The notes: generated from the sequence alone by a model not told the origin. A DNA stretch of 64,000 nt from KBS50 sp042434095 (GCF_042434095.1 NZ_JBHLUE010000004.1:248001-312000), one strand, 5' to 3'. Positions 1-7,742 are shown, numbered from the stretch's first letter. A program made the numbers and translations.

Positions 1-174
1 ACCCTGCAAAGCGGCTGGAACGCCACCGTCACCCAGTCCGGCACGACGGTCACGGCGGCGGCGCCCAGCTATGCCCCGTCGCTCGCCGCGGGCGCCTCGG
101 TGACCATCGGCTTCACCGCCAACGGCGCCGCCAGCGCCCCGGCGTCGGTGAAGCTCTCCGGCACCGCCTGCTGA
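1..174 (+). CDS. C-terminus of a cellulose-binding (CBM2) protein, 5' end outside window
   Basis: The first base begins a codon, and 57 residues follow to a TGA. The segment contains SGWNATVTQSG and ends LSGTAC. This closely parallels the second half of the CBM2 domain in the next gene (SAWNATVTQSG ... LNGVAC), so it is the end of a family 2 carbohydrate-binding module at the C-terminus of a secreted protein. The catalytic part, probably a glycoside hydrolase or polysaccharide lyase, lies upstream of the window and cannot be named. A hairpin element follows 9 bases after the stop. That CBM2 genes stand side by side suggests a plant-polysaccharide degradation locus. Confidence 0.8.
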   Translation, partial: TLQSGWNATVTQSGTTVTAAAPSYAPSLAAGASVTIGFTANGAASAPASVKLSGTAC

Positions 175-183
175 TCCGCCGAA

Positions 184-229
184 GGAAGGGCCCCTTGTTA
201 TCGCCTTTTGCATAGCAGGGGGCCCTTCT
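184..229. terminator. 46-bp hairpin element, copy 1 (terminator-like repeat)
   Basis: The outer arms GAAGGGCCCC and its near-complement pair across a short A/T-containing centre. The element sits just after the stop codon of the CBM2 protein, as a transcription terminator would. It is nearly the reverse complement of the element at 1915-1960, about 42 of 46 bases by eye. Hairpins with this GGAAGGGCCCC core are, to my recollection, common in Micromonospora genomes. Confidence 0.65.
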
Positions 230-311
230 TAACAGGTACGACGGCGCCGCGGGAGTGCGGGCCGCACGAGCCAGGCGGCGGCTCCACCCGTACGCTTGAT
301 TTACAGATCTC

Positions 312-329
312 GATGGGCGTGCTTCCATC
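312..329. promoter_or_regulatory. CebR/LacI-type operator candidate upstream of pectate lyase
   Basis: Bases 314-327 read TGGGCGTGCTTCCA. This matches 11 of 14 positions of TGGGAGCGCTCCCA, the CebR/CelR operator that controls cellulose-utilisation genes in actinomycetes. The site sits inside a larger palindrome with perfect 9-base arms at 308-316 and 325-333. It lies about 170 bases before the lyase start, where a repressor or RNA hairpin could act. The match is imperfect, so another LacI-family regulator is possible. Confidence 0.5.
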
Positions 330-497
330 GAGACAGCCACGTGCTGGGCCGGACGCGGGAGCCACCGCACCTCAAGGATGTCCGACCGGCGGGCTCGAGC
401 CGCCAGGACCGGCCGATCCACCGGCGTCGCAGGGCACGACGCAGCCACGGTGGGAGGCCGATCCGCGCCGGGCCGCCGCCCCGCGAAGGGAAGCACC

Positions 498-1907
498 ATG
501 CTCGTACGACGGCGTCATCCGGCGCTGCTCGCCAGCGCCACCGTCATCGCCACCACCGTCGCCCTCGCCACCGCCGGCGTGCTGATCGCGGACGCCGCGA
601 ACGCGGCCGCCGGCTGCCGGGTCGACTACTCCGTGGGCGGCCAGTGGCAGGGCGGGTTCACCGCCAACGTCACGGTCACCAATCTCGGTGACCCGGTCTC
701 CGCCTGGACGCTGCGCTGGTCGTACGGGGCCGGGCAGCAGGTCAGCTCCGCCTGGAACGCGACCGTGACGCAGAGCGGCAGCCAGGTCACCGCCACCAAT
801 CTGGGCTACAACGGCGGCGTCGGCACCAACGGCACGGTGTCGTTCGGCTTCAACGGCAGTTGGACCGCCAGCAACCCGACCCCGACCAACTTCACGCTCA
901 ACGGCGTCGCCTGCACCGGGATCGTGCCCAGCACTCCGCCCACCAGCCCGACCACGCCGGGCAACCCCACCGACTATCCGCCGACCCCTTCGCCGACGCC
1001 CACCGGCCCGCCCACCGCGGGACCGCCCACCACCGGCCCCACGCCCGGGCCGCAGACGCTGGTCGGTTGGGCCGCCCAGAACGGCGGCACCGTCGGCGGC
1101 GGCAGCACCCCGGCCACCACGGTCAGCACCGCCTCGGCGCTGACCACCGCCGTGGGCGCCACGAGCTCGGCGGTGATCCGGGTCTCCGGCGCCATCTCCT
1201 GCTCGGGCATGCTGCGCGTCCGATCCAACAAGACCATCATCGGCAACCCTGGCGCGACCATCGTGGGCTGTGGCTTCACCATCAGCGGCGACCGCAACGT
1301 CATCATCCGGAACCTGACCTTCCGGGACTGGAGCGACGACGCGATCAACGTGCAGGAGTCGGCCACCAACATCTGGATCGACCACAACACCCTGAGCCAC
1401 GGGTACGACGGCGCGGTGGACATCAAGCGCGGCTCGGACTTCGTCACGGTGTCCTGGAACCACTTCTTCAACCACGACAAGACCATGCTGCTCGGCCACA
1501 GCGACGACAACGGCGCCCAGGACATCGGGCACCTGCGCGTGACCTATCACCACAACTGGTTCGACGGCACGACGCAGCGGCACCCGCGGGTCCGCTTCGG
1601 AAACCCGGTGCACGTCTACAACAACTACTACTTCAACAACAGCGGCTACGGCGTCGCGTCGACGATGAGCGCCGGCGTGCTCGTGGAGGGCAACTACTTC
1701 GACCACGTGAACGACCCGTACCACCTGGGCGAGGCGGACTCCGGCCCGGGCAGCCTGGTGGCCCGGAACAACTACTTCGTCAGTTCGGGCAGCGGCCAGG
1801 CCGGCGGCAGCGTCGCCGGCATCCCGTACCTGTACCCGCTGGACAGCGCGAGCACGGTGAAGGCGGTCGTGACGGCCGGTGCCGGTGCCGGCCGGATCAC
1901 GCTCTGA
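498..1907 (+). CDS. Secreted pectate lyase (PL1) with N-terminal CBM2
   Basis: Predicted 469-residue extracellular enzyme cleaving pectate by beta-elimination. In order: a signal peptide with an Arg-rich start and hydrophobic core ending near ANAAA (about 1-36), a CBM2 domain (about 38-137), a Pro/Thr-rich linker (about 138-190), and a right-handed beta-helix PL1 domain to the end. PL1 hallmarks are visible: IWIDH (about 292), VDIKRGSDFVTVSW (about 308), and QRHPRVRFG (about 360), which carries the catalytic and substrate-binding Arg residues. I chose the ATG at 498 because the signal peptide begins there and a purine-rich GAAGGGAAG lies just upstream. A longer in-frame reading from 378 would bury the signal peptide. 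A CebR-like operator precedes the gene and a hairpin element follows it. Confidence 0.92.
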   Translation: MLVRRRHPALLASATVIATTVALATAGVLIADAANAAAGCRVDYSVGGQWQGGFTANVTVTNLGDPVSAWTLRWSYGAGQQVSSAWNATVTQSGSQVTATNLGYNGGVGTNGTVSFGFNGSWTASNPTPTNFTLNGVACTGIVPSTPPTSPTTPGNPTDYPPTPSPTPTGPPTAGPPTTGPTPGPQTLVGWAAQNGGTVGGGSTPATTVSTASALTTAVGATSSAVIRVSGAISCSGMLRVRSNKTIIGNPGATIVGCGFTISGDRNVIIRNLTFRDWSDDAINVQESATNIWIDHNTLSHGYDGAVDIKRGSDFVTVSWNHFFNHDKTMLLGHSDDNGAQDIGHLRVTYHHNWFDGTTQRHPRVRFGNPVHVYNNYYFNNSGYGVASTMSAGVLVEGNYFDHVNDPYHLGEADSGPGSLVARNNYFVSSGSGQAGGSVAGIPYLYPLDSASTVKAVVTAGAGAGRITL

Positions 1908-1914
1908 CCGGTTA

Positions 1915-1960
1915 GGAAGGGCCCCTTGCTATACAAAAAGCGATAACAAGGGGCCCTTCC
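1915..1960. terminator. 46-bp hairpin element, copy 2; bidirectional terminator between pectate lyase and miaB
   Basis: A near-perfect palindrome with GGAAGGGCCCCTTG arms lies between two convergent genes, 7 bases after the lyase stop and 2 bases before the miaB stop. It is the inverted counterpart of the element at 184-229, so the two copies bracket the lyase gene. The position and strong stem fit a bidirectional terminator, although there is no long T-run. Confidence 0.7.
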
Positions 1961-1962
1961 TT

Positions 1963-3468
1963 TCAACTGCCGCAGGCGGTGGTGGGCGCCGGCGCCGCGG
2001 GCGGGGCGCCGACGGCCGGCAGCCCGAGCAACACCCCGGGGGTACGCGGGGAGCGGCCGGCCTCGGCCGCGTCACCGGCCCGGGTCCGGCGGTGTGCCAT
2101 GGGCGCGCCGTCCGCGTTCAGGTGATGCGGTGCCGCGTACGTGATCTCGGTGTGCACGACGTCGCCGGGCCGGATCTGCCCGGCCAGGTCGCCCGTGGCG
2201 AAGTGCACCAGGCGGCCGTCCCGGGCCCGCCCGGACATCCGCCCGGTCCGCTCGTCCTTGCGCCCCTCGCCGACCGCCACGAGCACCTCGACGGTCTGCC
2301 CCACCAGGTTCCGGTTTTCCGCCCAGGTGATCTCCTCGACGCAGGCCAGCAGCCGTTCGTACCGCTCCTGGACCACCTGCTTGGGCAGCTGGTCCGGCAT
2401 CGTGGCGGCCGGCGTGCCGGGGCGCTTGGAGTACTGGAACGTGAACGCCGAGGAGAACCGCGCCTCCCGGACCACGTCGAGGGTCCGCAAGAAGTCCGCC
2501 TCGGTCTCGCCGGGGAACCCGACGATGATGTCGGTGGTGATGGCCGCGTCCGGCATGGCCGCGCGGACCTTCTCGATGATCCCGAGGTATTTCTCGGCCC
2601 GGTACGACCGGCGCATGGCCCGCAGCACGTCGTCGGAGCCGGACTGCAGGGGCATGTGCAGCGAGTGGCAGACGTTCGGCGTCTCGGCCATGGCCGCGAT
2701 CACGTCGTCGGTGAAGTCCCGCGGGTGCGGGCTGGTGAACCGGACCCGCTCCAGCCCGTCGATGTCGCCGCAGGCCCGCAGCAGGTCGGCGAAGGCGGAC
2801 CGGTCCCCGCTGCGCCTGCCGTTCGGCTCGCCAGCGTCGCCGAAGGCCACCCCGTACGAGTTGACGTTCTGGCCCAGCAGGGTGACCTCGAGCACGCCTT
2901 CGGCCACCAGCGCCCGGACCTCGGCAAGCACGTCCCCGGGGCGGCGGTCCTTCTCCCGCCCCCGCAGCGACGGCACGATGCAGAACGTGCAGGTGTTGTT
3001 GCAGCCCACCGAGATCGACACCCACCCGGCGTACGTCGACTCGCGCCGGGCCGGCAGCGTGGAGGGGAAGACGTCCAGCGACTCGAGGATCTCCACCTCG
3101 GCCTGGGAGTTGTGCCGGGCTCGCTCCAGCAGCACCGGCAGCGAGCCGATGTTGTGGGTGCCGAACACCACGTCCACCCAGGGCGCGCGCCGGACGATCT
3201 CGCCGCGGTCCTTCTGCGCCAGGCAGCCGCCGACGGCGATCTGCATGTCGGGCCGCTTCGCCTTGGTGGGGCGCAGGTGACCGAGGTTGCCGTACAGCCG
3301 GTTGTCGGCGTTCTCCCGCACCGCGCAGGTGTTGAAGACCACGATGTCCGAGTCGTCCGCGCTGGTGGCGCGGACGTACCCGGCGTCCTCCAGCAACCCG
3401 GAGATCCGCTCGGAGTCATGCACGTTCATCTGGCAGCCGTACGTGACGACGTTGTAGGTCCTTGCCAC
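1963..3468 (-). CDS. miaB: tRNA-2-methylthio-N6-dimethylallyladenosine synthase MiaB
   Basis: This 501-residue radical-SAM methylthiotransferase adds the 2-methylthio group to i6A37 of tRNAs. The N-terminal UPF0004 domain has its three cluster cysteines: Cys12 (YGCQMN), Cys48 (NTCAVRE) and Cys82 (GGCLAQ). The radical-SAM cluster is Cys156, Cys160 and Cys163 (GCNNTCTFC). A TRAM-like RNA-binding region lies near residues 380-445. About 55 residues beyond it are low-complexity Ala/Pro/Thr and probably disordered. The start is a GTG (MARTYNVVTYGC) with GGAAGGGG upstream. It is convergent with the lyase gene and divergent from the DUF2277 gene. Confidence 0.96.
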   Translation of the reverse strand: MARTYNVVTYGCQMNVHDSERISGLLEDAGYVRATSADDSDIVVFNTCAVRENADNRLYGNLGHLRPTKAKRPDMQIAVGGCLAQKDRGEIVRRAPWVDVVFGTHNIGSLPVLLERARHNSQAEVEILESLDVFPSTLPARRESTYAGWVSISVGCNNTCTFCIVPSLRGREKDRRPGDVLAEVRALVAEGVLEVTLLGQNVNSYGVAFGDAGEPNGRRSGDRSAFADLLRACGDIDGLERVRFTSPHPRDFTDDVIAAMAETPNVCHSLHMPLQSGSDDVLRAMRRSYRAEKYLGIIEKVRAAMPDAAITTDIIVGFPGETEADFLRTLDVVREARFSSAFTFQYSKRPGTPAATMPDQLPKQVVQERYERLLACVEEITWAENRNLVGQTVEVLVAVGEGRKDERTGRMSGRARDGRLVHFATGDLAGQIRPGDVVHTEITYAAPHHLNADGAPMAHRRTRAGDAAEAGRSPRTPGVLLGLPAVGAPPAAPAPTTACGS

Positions 3469-3638
3469 CGGTGCTCGCGCCCCTTCCGCTTCAACCCTGC
3501 CAGCTTACGGCGTGCTGCGCGAAGGGCCGCCGGCCCGGGCGCGCTTCGGCCGGCGCGACCGGCGACCGGCCGGCGGATCCGTTCTGTCACTCGCACGTGT
3601 CAGGATCTGCGGAGACGGACGCCGACCCGGGAGAGATC

Positions 3639-3887
3639 ATGTGCCGGAGCATCAAGACCCTGCGTGAGCCGTACGCCGAGCGGGTGACGCCGACGGACAT
3701 CGAGGCCGCGGCGCTGCAGTACGTGCGAAAGATCAGCGGATTCCGGCGCCCGGCGCCGCACAACGCGGCGGCCTTCGACGCCGCGGTGGCGGCGGTGACC
3801 GCCGCGACGGCCGAGCTGCTCGACCAGCTGGTGGTGCGCCGGACCGGCGCCGCGGCGGCGACCGCCCCGGCCGGACCGACGGACTGA
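3639..3887 (+). CDS. DUF2277 family protein
   Basis: Small 82-residue protein starting MCRSIKTLREPY and carrying ALQYVRKISGFRRP. This is the characteristic pattern of DUF2277, whose members begin MCRNIxxL and contain a YVRKxSG motif. The function of the family is unknown. The ATG at 3639 is chosen because MCR is the family N-terminus and GGGAGAG lies just upstream. The last 15 residues are Ala/Pro-rich and poorly conserved in character. It is divergent from miaB, with about 170 bases between them, and is followed directly by tandem repeats. Confidence 0.85.
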   Translation: MCRSIKTLREPYAERVTPTDIEAAALQYVRKISGFRRPAPHNAAAFDAAVAAVTAATAELLDQLVVRRTGAAAATAPAGPTD

Positions 3888-3903
3888 CCCGAGCCGCCCC
3901 GCC

Positions 3904-4019
3904 GGCCAACTGAGCCGAGCCCGCCCCGGTCGGGCCAACTGAGCCGAGCGGCCCCGGTCGGGCCAACTGAGCCGAACGGCCCCGCCAGCCAACTGGGCCG
4001 AGCCGGCCCGCCGGCCAAG
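3904..4019. repeat. Tandem repeat A, four imperfect units of 26-29 bp
   Basis: The core GGCCAACTGAGCCGA recurs at 3904, 3933 and 3961, with a variant at 3987; each is followed by a GC-rich spacer containing CCCCGGTCGG or CCCCGCC. It lies just past the DUF2277 stop and before repeat B. No gene is supported inside it; the long minus-strand reading frames here are repeat artefacts. Confidence 0.85.
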
Positions 4020-4036
4020 CCGGCCGGGCGGCGGTG

Positions 4037-4155
4037 CCCCGCGGGCACTCAGGCGGGGACGAACGCCGGGCGGCGGCACCCCCGCGGGCGCTCAGGCGGC
4101 GAGGAACGCCGGGCCGCGGCGCCCCGCGGGCGCTCAGGCGGCGACGAGCGCCGGG
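4037..4155. repeat. Tandem repeat B, three 42-43-bp units covering the 3' end of a gene
   Basis: The core CCCCGCGGGCGCTCAGGCGG starts at 4037, 4080 and 4122, followed each time by GACGAACGCCGG-like sequence. The stop codon (4134-4136) and last codons of the minus-strand gene at 4134-4616 fall in the third unit. The other two units are therefore downstream copies of that gene's 3' end. Confidence 0.85.
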
Positions 4156-4616
4156 AGGACGGAGTCCGGCGCCCAGCGCGACTGACCGCACTGCGACCAG
4201 CCCCGGCAGTCGGGCTCGGCCGTGCTGCACAGCCGCTCGTTGCGCAGCACCTCGCCGTCCTCGGTCTCCTCGACGTCGAGGTGCACCGGCCGCACGGTGC
4301 CGTCCGGGCTCACCAGCAGGTGGCGGGTTCCGTCGTACGTGTCGTCGGCCAACAGGCAACGCCGACCGAGCCGGCGGGACAGCGCCGCCACGGCGGTGTG
4401 CTCGGCCAGCCCGACCGGCGGGCCGTAACAGTCGATCGACAGGGCGAACTCGCCGGGCCGCCGCCACACGTCGGCCAGGACCGCGCCGACCGGGAGCCGA
4501 CCGGGATCGTGGGCGCCGAGCGGCACCACCGGGCGGCCGAGCGACTCGGCCAGCGCCTGGTAGACCTCCACCCGGACGAGGTCGTCATCGACCTTCCAGT
4601 TCCAGAGTTCGGTCAT
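4134..4616 (-). CDS. Hypothetical protein, 160 aa
   Basis: I do not recognise this protein. It starts MTELWNWKVDDDLVRVEVYQ at an ATG preceded by GAGAGGTGGGGACGGC on its own strand. The composition is mixed and globular, with acidic patches (DVEETEDGEV) and a C-terminal Cys pattern (CSTAEPDCRGWSQCGQS), and no signal peptide or membrane segment. The last residues (PALVAA) and stop are embedded in tandem repeat B, so the C-terminus may vary between strains by slippage. It lies downstream of selD on the same strand with about 195 bases between them, so co-transcription is uncertain. Confidence 0.75.
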   Translation of the reverse strand: MTELWNWKVDDDLVRVEVYQALAESLGRPVVPLGAHDPGRLPVGAVLADVWRRPGEFALSIDCYGPPVGLAEHTAVAALSRRLGRRCLLADDTYDGTRHLLVSPDGTVRPVHLDVEETEDGEVLRNERLCSTAEPDCRGWSQCGQSRWAPDSVLPALVAA

Positions 4617-4688
4617 GCCGTCCCCACCTCTCGTTGGTGCCTGCCGGACCGGCGAGGTCATGAAGCCCGTTCGCCGGTCCCGCCCCCC

Positions 4689-4706
4689 GCGAACCGGACG
4701 GTTCGC
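4689..4706. promoter_or_regulatory. Perfect 8-bp-arm palindrome between selD and the hypothetical gene
   Basis: GCGAACCG and CGGTTCGC are separated by two bases, about 73 bases upstream of the hypothetical gene's start. It could be an operator or an RNA hairpin ending selD transcripts. There is no T-run on either strand. The GAAC-to-GTTC spacing is six, not the four of a LexA box. Confidence 0.4.
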
Positions 4707-4810
4707 CTCCTGACACGATGGTGCGGTCGGACCGGCACGGCCGGGGGCGAAGTTACCGGTCTGTGACCAATTGGGCCTGAATTGTCCGTAGTTGGCGGTT
4801 GGGCCGTCAC

Positions 4811-5803
4811 CTATCCGACCGTCACCAACGCCTCGCCGCGCGGGCGCAGCTCGCCGATCACCGTCCCCCCGGGCACCTCGCCCGCGACCAGCAGCCCGCC
4901 CGAGGTCTGCGCGTCCGCGAGTAGCAGCCGGTCCTCCTCGGGCGTCGCCCCGAACTCGGTCCATGGCGCGACCCAGGCAAGGTTGCGCCGGCTCCCCCCG
5001 CTGACGTATCCGCCCCGCACCGCCGACCGGGCACCGTCCAGATAGGGAACCCGAGCCGGATCCACGGCCGCGGTCAGCCCGCTCGCCCGGGCCAGCTTGG
5101 AGAGGTGGCCGAGCAGGCCGAAGCCGGTCACGTCGGTCCCGCACCGGACGCCGGCCGCCACGGCGGCCCGCGCGGCGTCCCGGTTGAGCGTGGTCATCGC
5201 CGCCACGGCCTCCGGAAACACCTCCCCGGTGGCCTTGTGCCGCGAGTTGAGCACGCCGACACCCAGCGGCTTGGTCAGCGACAGCGGCAGCCCCGGCCGG
5301 CCGGCGTCGAGGGTGATCATCTCCTCCGGCCGGACGATCCCGGTCACCGCGAGCCCGTACTTGGGCGCCTCGTCGTCCACGCTGTGCCCGCCGGCCAGGT
5401 GACAGCCGGCCTGCCGGGTCAGCTCGTACCCGCCCCGGAGCACCTCACCGGCGATCTCCAGCGGCAGCACCTCCCGCGGCCAGCAGAGCAGGTTCAGCGC
5501 CACCAGCGGCGTTCCGCCCATGGCGTAGACGTCGGAGAGGGCGTTGCAGGCGGCGATCCGACCCCAGTCGTACGGGTCGTCCACCACCGGGGTGAAGAAG
5601 TCCACTGTGGCCACCGCCGCCGTACGCTCGTCCAGCCGGACCACGGCCGCGTCGTCGCCGTTCTCCACCCCCACCAGCAGGTCGTCCCGCCCGCCGCCGG
5701 CCGGGATGCCCAGGCCGGCCACGACGGCCTCCAGCTCCCCCGGCGGGATCTTGCAGGCGCATCCGCCACCCCGGGCATACTGCGTCAATCGGACCGGTTC
5801 CAT
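4811..5803 (-). CDS. selD: Selenide, water dikinase (selenophosphate synthase) SelD
   Basis: This 330-residue protein makes selenophosphate from selenide and ATP, the selenium donor for selenocysteine and selenouridine. The N-terminal catalytic loop reads GGGCACKIPP, with Cys15 and Lys18 at the conserved Cys/Sec and Lys positions, so this is the Cys form. The AIRS-type ATP-binding core follows (DDAAVVRL, DFFTPVVDDPYDWGRIAA, NALSDVYAMGG, LAGGHSV). The ATG at 5803 is preferred: GGAGGT sits 7-8 bases before it, whereas it sits only about 2 bases before the in-frame ATG at 5809. I found no selA, selB or tRNA-Sec in the window. It is divergent from the gluABCD operon. Confidence 0.93.
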   Translation of the reverse strand: MEPVRLTQYARGGGCACKIPPGELEAVVAGLGIPAGGGRDDLLVGVENGDDAAVVRLDERTAAVATVDFFTPVVDDPYDWGRIAACNALSDVYAMGGTPLVALNLLCWPREVLPLEIAGEVLRGGYELTRQAGCHLAGGHSVDDEAPKYGLAVTGIVRPEEMITLDAGRPGLPLSLTKPLGVGVLNSRHKATGEVFPEAVAAMTTLNRDAARAAVAAGVRCGTDVTGFGLLGHLSKLARASGLTAAVDPARVPYLDGARSAVRGGYVSGGSRRNLAWVAPWTEFGATPEEDRLLLADAQTSGGLLVAGEVPGGTVIGELRPRGEALVTVG

Positions 5804-5943
5804 GGCCATTACCTCCGCACGGATCTGCCGCCGTACCCATCCTGCCCGGCGCCGACGCCGGAGTTTGCAGGTGGTTGGTGTTATTGCTCCGTGACCTCTT
5901 TCGGTTGCGCGCTGGTACACGGTCCCGCCTACAGTGACCGTTC

Positions 5944-5962
5944 ATAGGTGAGGCAAACCTGA
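5944..5962. promoter_or_regulatory. Iron-box-like palindrome (IdeR/DmdR type) before the ABC transporter
   Basis: ATAGGTGAGGCAAACCTGA matches 15 of 19 positions of the actinobacterial iron box TTAGGTTAGGCTAACCTAA, including the AGGT...ACCT core. It lies 35 bases before the gluA start and just after a possible -10 (TACAGT, 5930-5936). A repressor bound here would block the operon. Iron control of a glutamate-type transporter is not what one expects, so function is unproven. Confidence 0.4.
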
Positions 5963-5996
5963 GCCAGCGCCGGGAACGGCGAGCAAAGGGGACGAT

Positions 5997-6743
5997 GTGA
6001 CGACGGGCGAGCCGCTCATCGTGCTCGAGGCGGTCAACAAGTGGTTCGGCCCGCTGCACGTGCTGCACGATGTGAACCTCTCGGTCGACCGGGGCGAGGT
6101 GGTCGTGGTCATCGGCCCGTCCGGGTCCGGCAAGTCGACCCTGTGCCGCGCCATCAACCGGCTGGAGCCGATCGACTCGGGCACCATCACCTTCGACGGC
6201 CAGCCGCTGCCGGCGGAGGGCCGCGCGCTGGCCCGGCTGCGCAGCGAGGTGGGCATGGTGTTCCAGTCGTTCAACCTCTTCGCGCACAAGACGATCCTGG
6301 AGAACGTCACGCTGGGCCCGCTGAAGGTACGCCGGGAGAAGCCGGCCGCCGTCCGGGAGCGGGCGCTCGCGCTGCTCGACCGGGTCGGCATCGCCAGCCA
6401 GGCGGACAAGTACCCGGCCCAGCTCTCCGGCGGCCAGCAACAGCGAGCTGCCATCGCCCGGGCGCTCGCCATGCAGCCCAAGGCCATGCTCTTCGACGAG
6501 CCCACCAGCGCGCTGGACCCGGAGATGGTCGGCGAGGTCCTCGACGTGATGACCTCGCTGGCCCGGGACGGGATGACGATGGTCGTGGTCACCCACGAGA
6601 TGGGCTTCGCCCGGCACGCCGCCAACCGGGTGATCTTCATGTCGGACGGGCAGCTCGTCGAGGACGCGGCGCCCACCGAGTTCTTCGCCAACCCACGCAG
6701 CGAGCGGGCCAAGGACTTCCTTTCCAAGATCTTGACGCACTGA
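5997..6743 (+). CDS. gluA: Amino-acid (glutamate-type) ABC transporter ATP-binding protein
   Basis: This 248-residue cytoplasmic ATPase energises uptake of a polar amino acid, by gene order probably glutamate. Walker A is GPSGSGKST (40-48), the Q-loop lies in VFQSFNLF, the signature is LSGGQQQR, Walker B is AMLFDEPTSAL, and the switch His is in VVVTHEMGFA. It starts at GTG with AAAGGGGA upstream. It is first in a gluABCD-like set (ATPase, binding lipoprotein, two permeases), the order known from Corynebacterium. An iron-box-like palindrome precedes it. The substrate is inferred from family and order, not proven. Confidence 0.93.
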   Translation: MTTGEPLIVLEAVNKWFGPLHVLHDVNLSVDRGEVVVVIGPSGSGKSTLCRAINRLEPIDSGTITFDGQPLPAEGRALARLRSEVGMVFQSFNLFAHKTILENVTLGPLKVRREKPAAVRERALALLDRVGIASQADKYPAQLSGGQQQRAAIARALAMQPKAMLFDEPTSALDPEMVGEVLDVMTSLARDGMTMVVVTHEMGFARHAANRVIFMSDGQLVEDAAPTEFFANPRSERAKDFLSKILTH

Positions 6744-6809
6744 CAGCCGGAGTGGACGGCTACCCCGACCATCGGGGTGGTTCCGTGCACGATGACGAAG
6801 GAGCACACA

Positions 6810-7742
6810 ATGCGGATGACTCGTGTGGCGGCGGCGGCCCTGATGGCCACCCTCGCCGTTTCGGCGGCCGGCTGCGGCAAGTCGGGCGAACCGGCCCCGT
6901 CCGGAGGTAGCGGCTCGAACGCCGCGGCCGGGGACGCCTGTACGTCCTCGGGCGCCACCTTCACCCCGGCCGGCGACGCGAACGTCGCGGGCAGTCCGAC
7001 CTTCTCCAAGATCAAGAGCGCCGGCAAGGTGACGGTCGGCGTCAAGTTCGACCAGCCCAACCTCGGCTACAAGGACGCCAGCGGCAAGCGGTGCGGCTTC
7101 GACATCGAAATCGCGCAGTACATCGCCAGCAAGCTCGGCGTCGACCCGGCAAAGATCGAGTACAAGGAGATCGCGTCGGCCAACCGGGAGACCGCCATCA
7201 AGGGCGGCGAGGTCGACTACTACGTCGGGACGTACTCGATCACCGACAAGCGCAAGAACGACATCTCGTTCGCCGGGCCGTACTTCATCGCCGGCCAGGA
7301 CCTGCTGGTTCGCAAGGACGAGAGCTCGATCACCGGCAAGGACACCCTCAAGGGCAAGAAGGTCTGCTCGGCCACCGGCTCCACCCCGATCCAGCGGGTC
7401 CGGGACCAGCAGCTCACCGAGCCGGGCAACATCGTCGAGTTCAAGACCTACTCCGAGTGCGTGTCCCAGTTGCTGGACAAGAAGGTCGACGCGGTGACCA
7501 CCGACGACGCCATCCTCAAGGGCTACGCCGCGCAGAACCCGGACGAGCTCAAGGTGGTCGGCCAGCCGTTCAGCACCGAGAAGTACGGGATCGGCCTGCC
7601 GAAGGACGACAAGGCGCTGCGGGACTACGTCAACAACCAGATCGAGGCGGCCGAGAAGGACGGCACCTGGCAGAAGATCTACGACGGCACGCTGGGCAAG
7701 TCCGGCTCGAAGGCCACCCCGCCGCCGCTCGAGCGGTACTGA
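6810..7742 (+). CDS. gluB: Amino-acid ABC transporter substrate-binding lipoprotein
   Basis: This 310-residue exported lipoprotein is the ligand receptor of the transporter. The signal peptide ends in a lipobox (SAAGC, lipidated Cys22), followed by a Gly/Ser-rich tether and a type-2 periplasmic-binding fold (SBP_bac_3). Visible features include VGVKFDQPNLGYKDASG, GFDIEIAQYIA and the Asp/Thr-rich ligand pocket regions (YYVGTYSIT, DAVTTDDAIL). The ATG at 6810 has AAGGAG 6 bases upstream and starts the signal peptide. An upstream in-frame GTG would add residues before it. It sits 66 bases after gluA in the operon. Confidence 0.93.
   Translation: MRMTRVAAAALMATLAVSAAGCGKSGEPAPSGGSGSNAAAGDACTSSGATFTPAGDANVAGSPTFSKIKSAGKVTVGVKFDQPNLGYKDASGKRCGFDIEIAQYIASKLGVDPAKIEYKEIASANRETAIKGGEVDYYVGTYSITDKRKNDISFAGPYFIAGQDLLVRKDESSITGKDTLKGKKVCSATGSTPIQRVRDQQLTEPGNIVEFKTYSECVSQLLDKKVDAVTTDDAILKGYAAQNPDELKVVGQPFSTEKYGIGLPKDDKALRDYVNNQIEAAEKDGTWQKIYDGTLGKSGSKATPPPLERY

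Noticed and set aside
372..1724. Long minus-strand frame opposite the pectate lyase
   Set aside because: Arg/Gly/Val-rich low-complexity product with no motif; an antisense shadow of a well-supported gene in GC-rich DNA.
3904..4155. CRISPR array
   Set aside because: Units are contiguous tandem repeats without unique spacers, and no cas gene is present.
4689..4706. GAACCGGACGGTTC as a second LexA box
   Set aside because: The half-sites are six bases apart, whereas the SOS box needs four.
4617..4810. Possible tRNA-Sec beside selD (GGTTCGCCTCC resembles a T-arm and acceptor end)
   Set aside because: No matching 5' acceptor strand at the required distance and no proper anticodon stem on either strand.
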